Shown: positions 41,598 through 64,000 of the stretch, piece after piece
Layout of the letters: the number at the start of each line of letters is the position of its first letter
Position numbering within the stretch: the stretch's first letter is position 1
Translations under genes and position numbers: made by a program
DNA from: Ridgeia piscesae
Taxonomy: Eukaryota > Annelida > Polychaeta > Sabellida > Siboglinidae
Reading direction: 5' to 3'
Assembly (NCBI GenBank): GCA_025642075.2
Contig: JAODUO010000624.1
Span: 62,001-126,000, forward strand
Length of the DNA stretch: 64,000 nt
Notes under the pieces: model-generated
Database searches by the model: none
What the model was told of the DNA's origin: nothing
Seen by the model: only the letters and a program-made list of their open reading frames with translations

Positions 41598-42958
41598 TTG
41601 ACAAATATGATCAACTACCAATAGGAACTAGAACATGATGGTCCTACCTAAACATAGGTCAAGAGTACAGTCAGCAGCCTTCGGCTTTGTACCAGTGAGC
41701 TACGCCACCTAGCTGCAGTCCATGCAATGATTGGCCTTCGACAGCCACGCTGGCAGAGCTGGTGTCCCCAGCCATAGCGTAGTGTTTCAACATACAAACT
41801 GCTACAAATGTATACGACACTGGTTGATGAACCAATGAGAGCCAAACCTGACACGGTTGCTGCCAGTAAAATAACTGTACACAAAAAAAGATAAAACAAG
41901 TCCAACTGGGACACATTTATCCCCAGAATTAACAACAACAACACAACATCAATGTTCATCCAACTGTGGAATATGAAGAATTCCTGAAATGTAATCGTAG
42001 TAGTAATAATAAACAATGTACAAAGTTTGGCAAATGCTATACAGAAGCATAACTTATTCATAATTTATTCATCGTCGCTCGGCTTTCTTTTGTTTTATAC
42101 TATATCATGAGAGAAACGGAATATTTATACTAAACATGCGCTCTTCATACATACATGTTGCTTTGTGCACTGATAACCAAAACTCGGAGACAACTGAAAG
42201 ATATAATATATACTGTACCTGTCACGTTTGCAGTGTCCGATCCACTACTGCCTAGCACTCTAGCGCTACAATACCAAGTAGTAGGTTGTGAAGATACTAT
42301 TAGCTGTAGCAAGCCGACAGGACCGAAAGGTCTGCAGTACACCGCAGGGAACATGACAAAACTAACCAAGTTGTGCCACTCGACCCACTATGGGCAAGTG
42401 GCACATCAATACGTAACAAGCCACGAATTACGAGGATCCACCAAACACAGTAACAATATCGAGCAGGAATTCTCTGCCTCATCAACCACATAACAGACCA
42501 CAAATGTCAGCAACCAACTACTAATATATACATAATACTCCTTCTTCCAGGCTCTGCTATGCTGGTCCCCATAAACATCTATGTAACTGCCAGTGAGTCG
42601 TGGTGGGTTTGTGAAAGCCGACCTGTTACAACGGTGTAGCCTGAAAGACGTTGTCGCGTGCGTAGTAGCGTCTACACTCAGACACAGCGAGCTCGAGACT
42701 CAACTAGAGTTAGTCAATCGCATCATGAAACAGAAACATGCAGAGATGTCACTTATTCAAATGTCGTCGTTGCCACTGCGTTGACTACATTGTTTTGAAG
42801 GCCAGCTGGAAGGGTTTAGCAGAAAACAGCTACAGCAAGGATTGTCAATTGTTCAGCCCGCGGCAGCCGTAATCACAAGTCATCCAGTATGTGCTTGTCC
42901 GCATAAGGCCTGGCATTTCAGCTGCTGATAGGAGGAAATTATTAACACTGTCTCTATC

Positions 42959-42996
42959 TGTGTTAATTAATTAATGAACCCCAATTAATTAACACA
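42959..42996. other. Perfect 14-bp inverted repeat with 10-nt loop
   Basis: The left arm tgtgttaattaatt and right arm aattaattaacaca are exact complements around aatgaacccc. In the PKA-C 3' UTR it would form an AU-rich hairpin in RNA. Confidence 0.85.
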
Positions 42997-43164
42997 AAGC
43001 TAATCATCTAAGTGCCTGGCACGCAACACTGGCCAAGCTGCAATATTAAATACACAATATAACAAGAATAGTTATGACAAAATTATAACACGAACATGAT
43101 GCAAAGTAATATTTACACAATGGGTTTGCCCTAGAACAAAAATCACTGATGCACATACCTTTGG

Positions 43165-43320
43165 AGTGGGCTCTCCGTGGGGCCAAGAGGGGTGACCCCT
43201 CAAAGGGGGCTGACCCCTCCAAGAGGGAGTGACCCCCTCCAAGAGAGCCTTCCAACTGGCAGGGGAGCCCTGCAGTGTGGGGGTGAACCCTGAAGTGGGG
43301 CAAGCCCTTATAATGGGCAG
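43165..43320. repeat. GC-rich palindromic short repeat
   Basis: Three clear units of about 18 bases (ccaagaggggtgacccct and variants), then looser copies. The unit centre gaggggtgacccctc (43187-43201) is nearly self-complementary. Confidence 0.75.
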
Positions 43321-44891
43321 CGGTGAAGGAAATAAGTTGCTTACATACACTGTAGTTGCAGACAGCATTCCTAATCTGTCTGACGTATTTACTCCCTGAT
43401 GCTGACATTGTAGAATACAAATGACTAGTCTCTTCACTCTGCCAGTCTAGCAGTATGACTTGCTGTGTTGCCGGTGCACAGAGTGGTGGCAACGCAGGAG
43501 TAAAACAATAGCAGGGAGTCTGGCAAGCAGGACCATGTGGCATGGTGGTCACTGCGCCTGCGTCACTGCAGCTGTCATCATCCACCTGCCGTATCCCAGT
43601 CTATGTCACTGCCAGTCACGGTAACGTTGCATTAACAGAGAATGAAGGAGGTGGCTCAACTGGCAACTTGCCACTAGCCACGCTTGCTGTGTGTCCGTCC
43701 GTCCGACCGCCTGTCTGTCTGTCAGTCGGCCATCCTCTGTCGTACGACGAACGCAACATTATACCACTGGTGGCATCGCTTCAAACTTGCTGATGCTATC
43801 AGCAGACTGGGTGACAACAACATCATTGCCCTTCAACATACACTGGCCGACATCAACATGGTGCACCTGCAAACACAAGCACAAACTAATGTACACAGTG
43901 CATACAGGAACACAGTCCCACTACAGCAAGCACCAGCACCAACACATCTCAGATTACATACAACAGTATGTCATTCGCCTACACAGATCTGATTCATCAA
44001 ATAAGCACCAGAACACTGAATGACTGGGGCTGTATGGATGTTACATCAACCTACCAATGCATTGTCAGCAAATTATTGTCAGCAAACTATCAGTATTAAC
44101 GACAGTTGGCAAAACGAACCGGTGAGGGTACTTGTGTTCTGGTTATAGACACCCATTTAATTATTTATTAAAATAAACATAAACAACTGTAGCTCCAAGA
44201 TCAAAAACAAATTACAGACGGAGGCAAACCTGGAACTAACAGCGGCAGCGTATTTGGTCATTATACTAATTGTGAATGACATATTTGTCAGCTTTATGAC
44301 TATGAAATTCAAATATATCCTTAACTCGTTGATGTATGATGTTTCTATTAATATAATGTGTCACTGCAGCCAAAATCTTGAGTTGAAGCGACACAGTCAA
44401 ACTTCATATCAAGTCTTTGGGAATGCAGTATTCAATGATCACAGCATCTGAGGGCTGTAGCACTGAGGTGGTAAAATAAGGTATGCCCAATGTACGGTTT
44501 TACTGATTTAGTCAAAAGGACCAATTGGTCACTTACATGTTGTTTTTATCTCAGTGCTTTAATTATTGATCATGACTCTCACATTGAGGAAACAGCCTCT
44601 AACACCACGAGGTAGCACCACTCACCAATTATGGTTTGTGGATAGTTACCTCAATTACCAATACTATTTCACTGTAATGCCCTACTGTATGACACCATCG
44701 CAATATTATAAAGTTATCATAGTGATATTGCAAAAGTAATGCAGCCAATGCCATCGCATTGTAATAGCCATCTATTCCCAAAGGTCACCTGTAGTGTCAC
44801 TACAAGTCACTTAGAAACTCGTACATAAAATTAGCTCAACTTGCACCACGGGACACTCACCTGTTAAAAATGCTCTAAAGCCAAACAGAAT

Positions 44892-63550
<18,659 letters not shown>

Positions 63551-64000
63551 TCAATAAACTGTGCATGCAAGGAATTGTTTTCATCTAACATACAACATGG
63601 GCCCATATTCAGACATCAGTAACCTATTGAAAATGTCATGTAAAAATGTAGTTATTCAATCTAAAAGGGAGGTATTTTAAAGCCACAAGACAGTGATGTA
63701 TTTTGTTGCTGAAAATAAACATTATTATCGTGTCCTGTTGAAGCAATGAAACTTCTACATTGTTTTTGCCATGCTGACATTTAATTCACTATCCACGTCA
63801 TACAGATGATAAAATAAACAACAATTTATAAGGCATAAACATATTTATAAAATGCAAAAGCTGATGACTACAAACCCCAACCAATGTTTATAATGTCATT
63901 TATAAGACAGTACGCTGCTGCAGTCCATGGTGTGATGCCATAAATTAGATATCAATCCTTCAAGCACAGGCAGATAGAAAGCTTTATTTCTACACTTTTG

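Larger units (their letters stand above)
41575..44891 (-). other. PRKACA: PKA-C 3' UTR
   Basis: This is the 3.3 kb between the PKA-C TGA and the - strand AATAAA. It holds a perfect 14-bp hairpin (42959-42996), a short set of GC-rich palindromic repeats (43165-43320) and several short open frames on both strands with no recognised domain. The region 42540-44000 is less AT-rich than the rest and might be an inserted element or a separate transcript. Confidence 0.5.

Noticed and set aside
41628..41710. tRNA-like boxes on the - strand (tggcgtagctcactggta and gttctagttcc)
   Set aside because: The A-box resemblance is good, but the B box needs an extra base and the spacing is long. No cloverleaf and no clear element ends; perhaps a decayed SINE.
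41648..42061. 137-codon hydrophobic frame on the - strand
   Set aside because: It lies in the PKA-C 3' UTR, has no known domain, and AT-rich sequence often gives hydrophobic frames by chance.

Overview
The window is eukaryotic nuclear DNA from a bilaterian invertebrate: two conserved genes split into many short GT-AG exons, GC-rich exons in AT-rich introns, tRNA-derived SINEs, and a very heavy load of minisatellites. No prokaryotic operon, virus or CRISPR array is seen. The taxon cannot be fixed from the sequence. A mollusc fits the PKA exon cassettes, because alternative A1/A2 cassettes at the same place are known in Aplysia. A lancelet fits the minisatellites that span splice junctions, which I recall being described in amphioxus Adh genes as 'mirages'. 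Both precedents are from memory.

Layout. From 178 to 39199 on the + strand lie 44 consecutive coding exons of a USP24-type ubiquitin-specific protease. They give 1943 residues plus stop; the 5' part of the gene lies to the left of the window. Every splice phase joins correctly, and the catalytic Cys box, zinc-binding Cys pairs and His box are intact. A 2.3 kb 3' UTR follows, ending near an AATAAA at 41528-41533. On the - strand, tail to tail with it, lies the 3' two-thirds of a cAMP-dependent protein kinase catalytic subunit (PKA-C), from stop codon 44892 to 63524. Its 3' UTR ends near an AATAAA at 41592-41597 (+ coordinates), so the two transcripts end within a few tens of bases of each other. 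The N-terminal PKA exons are beyond base 64000.

Two things stand out. First, the PKA exon coding for residues 140-181 (human numbering, with the YRDLKPEN catalytic loop) is present three times in tandem. Each copy is exactly 127 nt and has its own splice sites, which implies a three-way mutually exclusive exon choice. Second, many introns of both genes carry tandem arrays that start or end exactly on a splice junction. Several arrays copy the acceptor or donor, sometimes with adjoining coding bases, up to about 80 times. One set (exon 9) makes a ladder of five in-frame donors 51 nt apart that could lengthen the protein in 17-residue steps. Another (before exon 32) makes about 17 acceptor, 37-nt, donor modules.

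The two genes have no evident functional link. USP24 is a large deubiquitinase; PKA-C is the effector kinase of cAMP signalling. The remaining sequence is intron or 3' UTR with microsatellites, three tRNA-derived SINEs and weak dispersed-repeat remnants.
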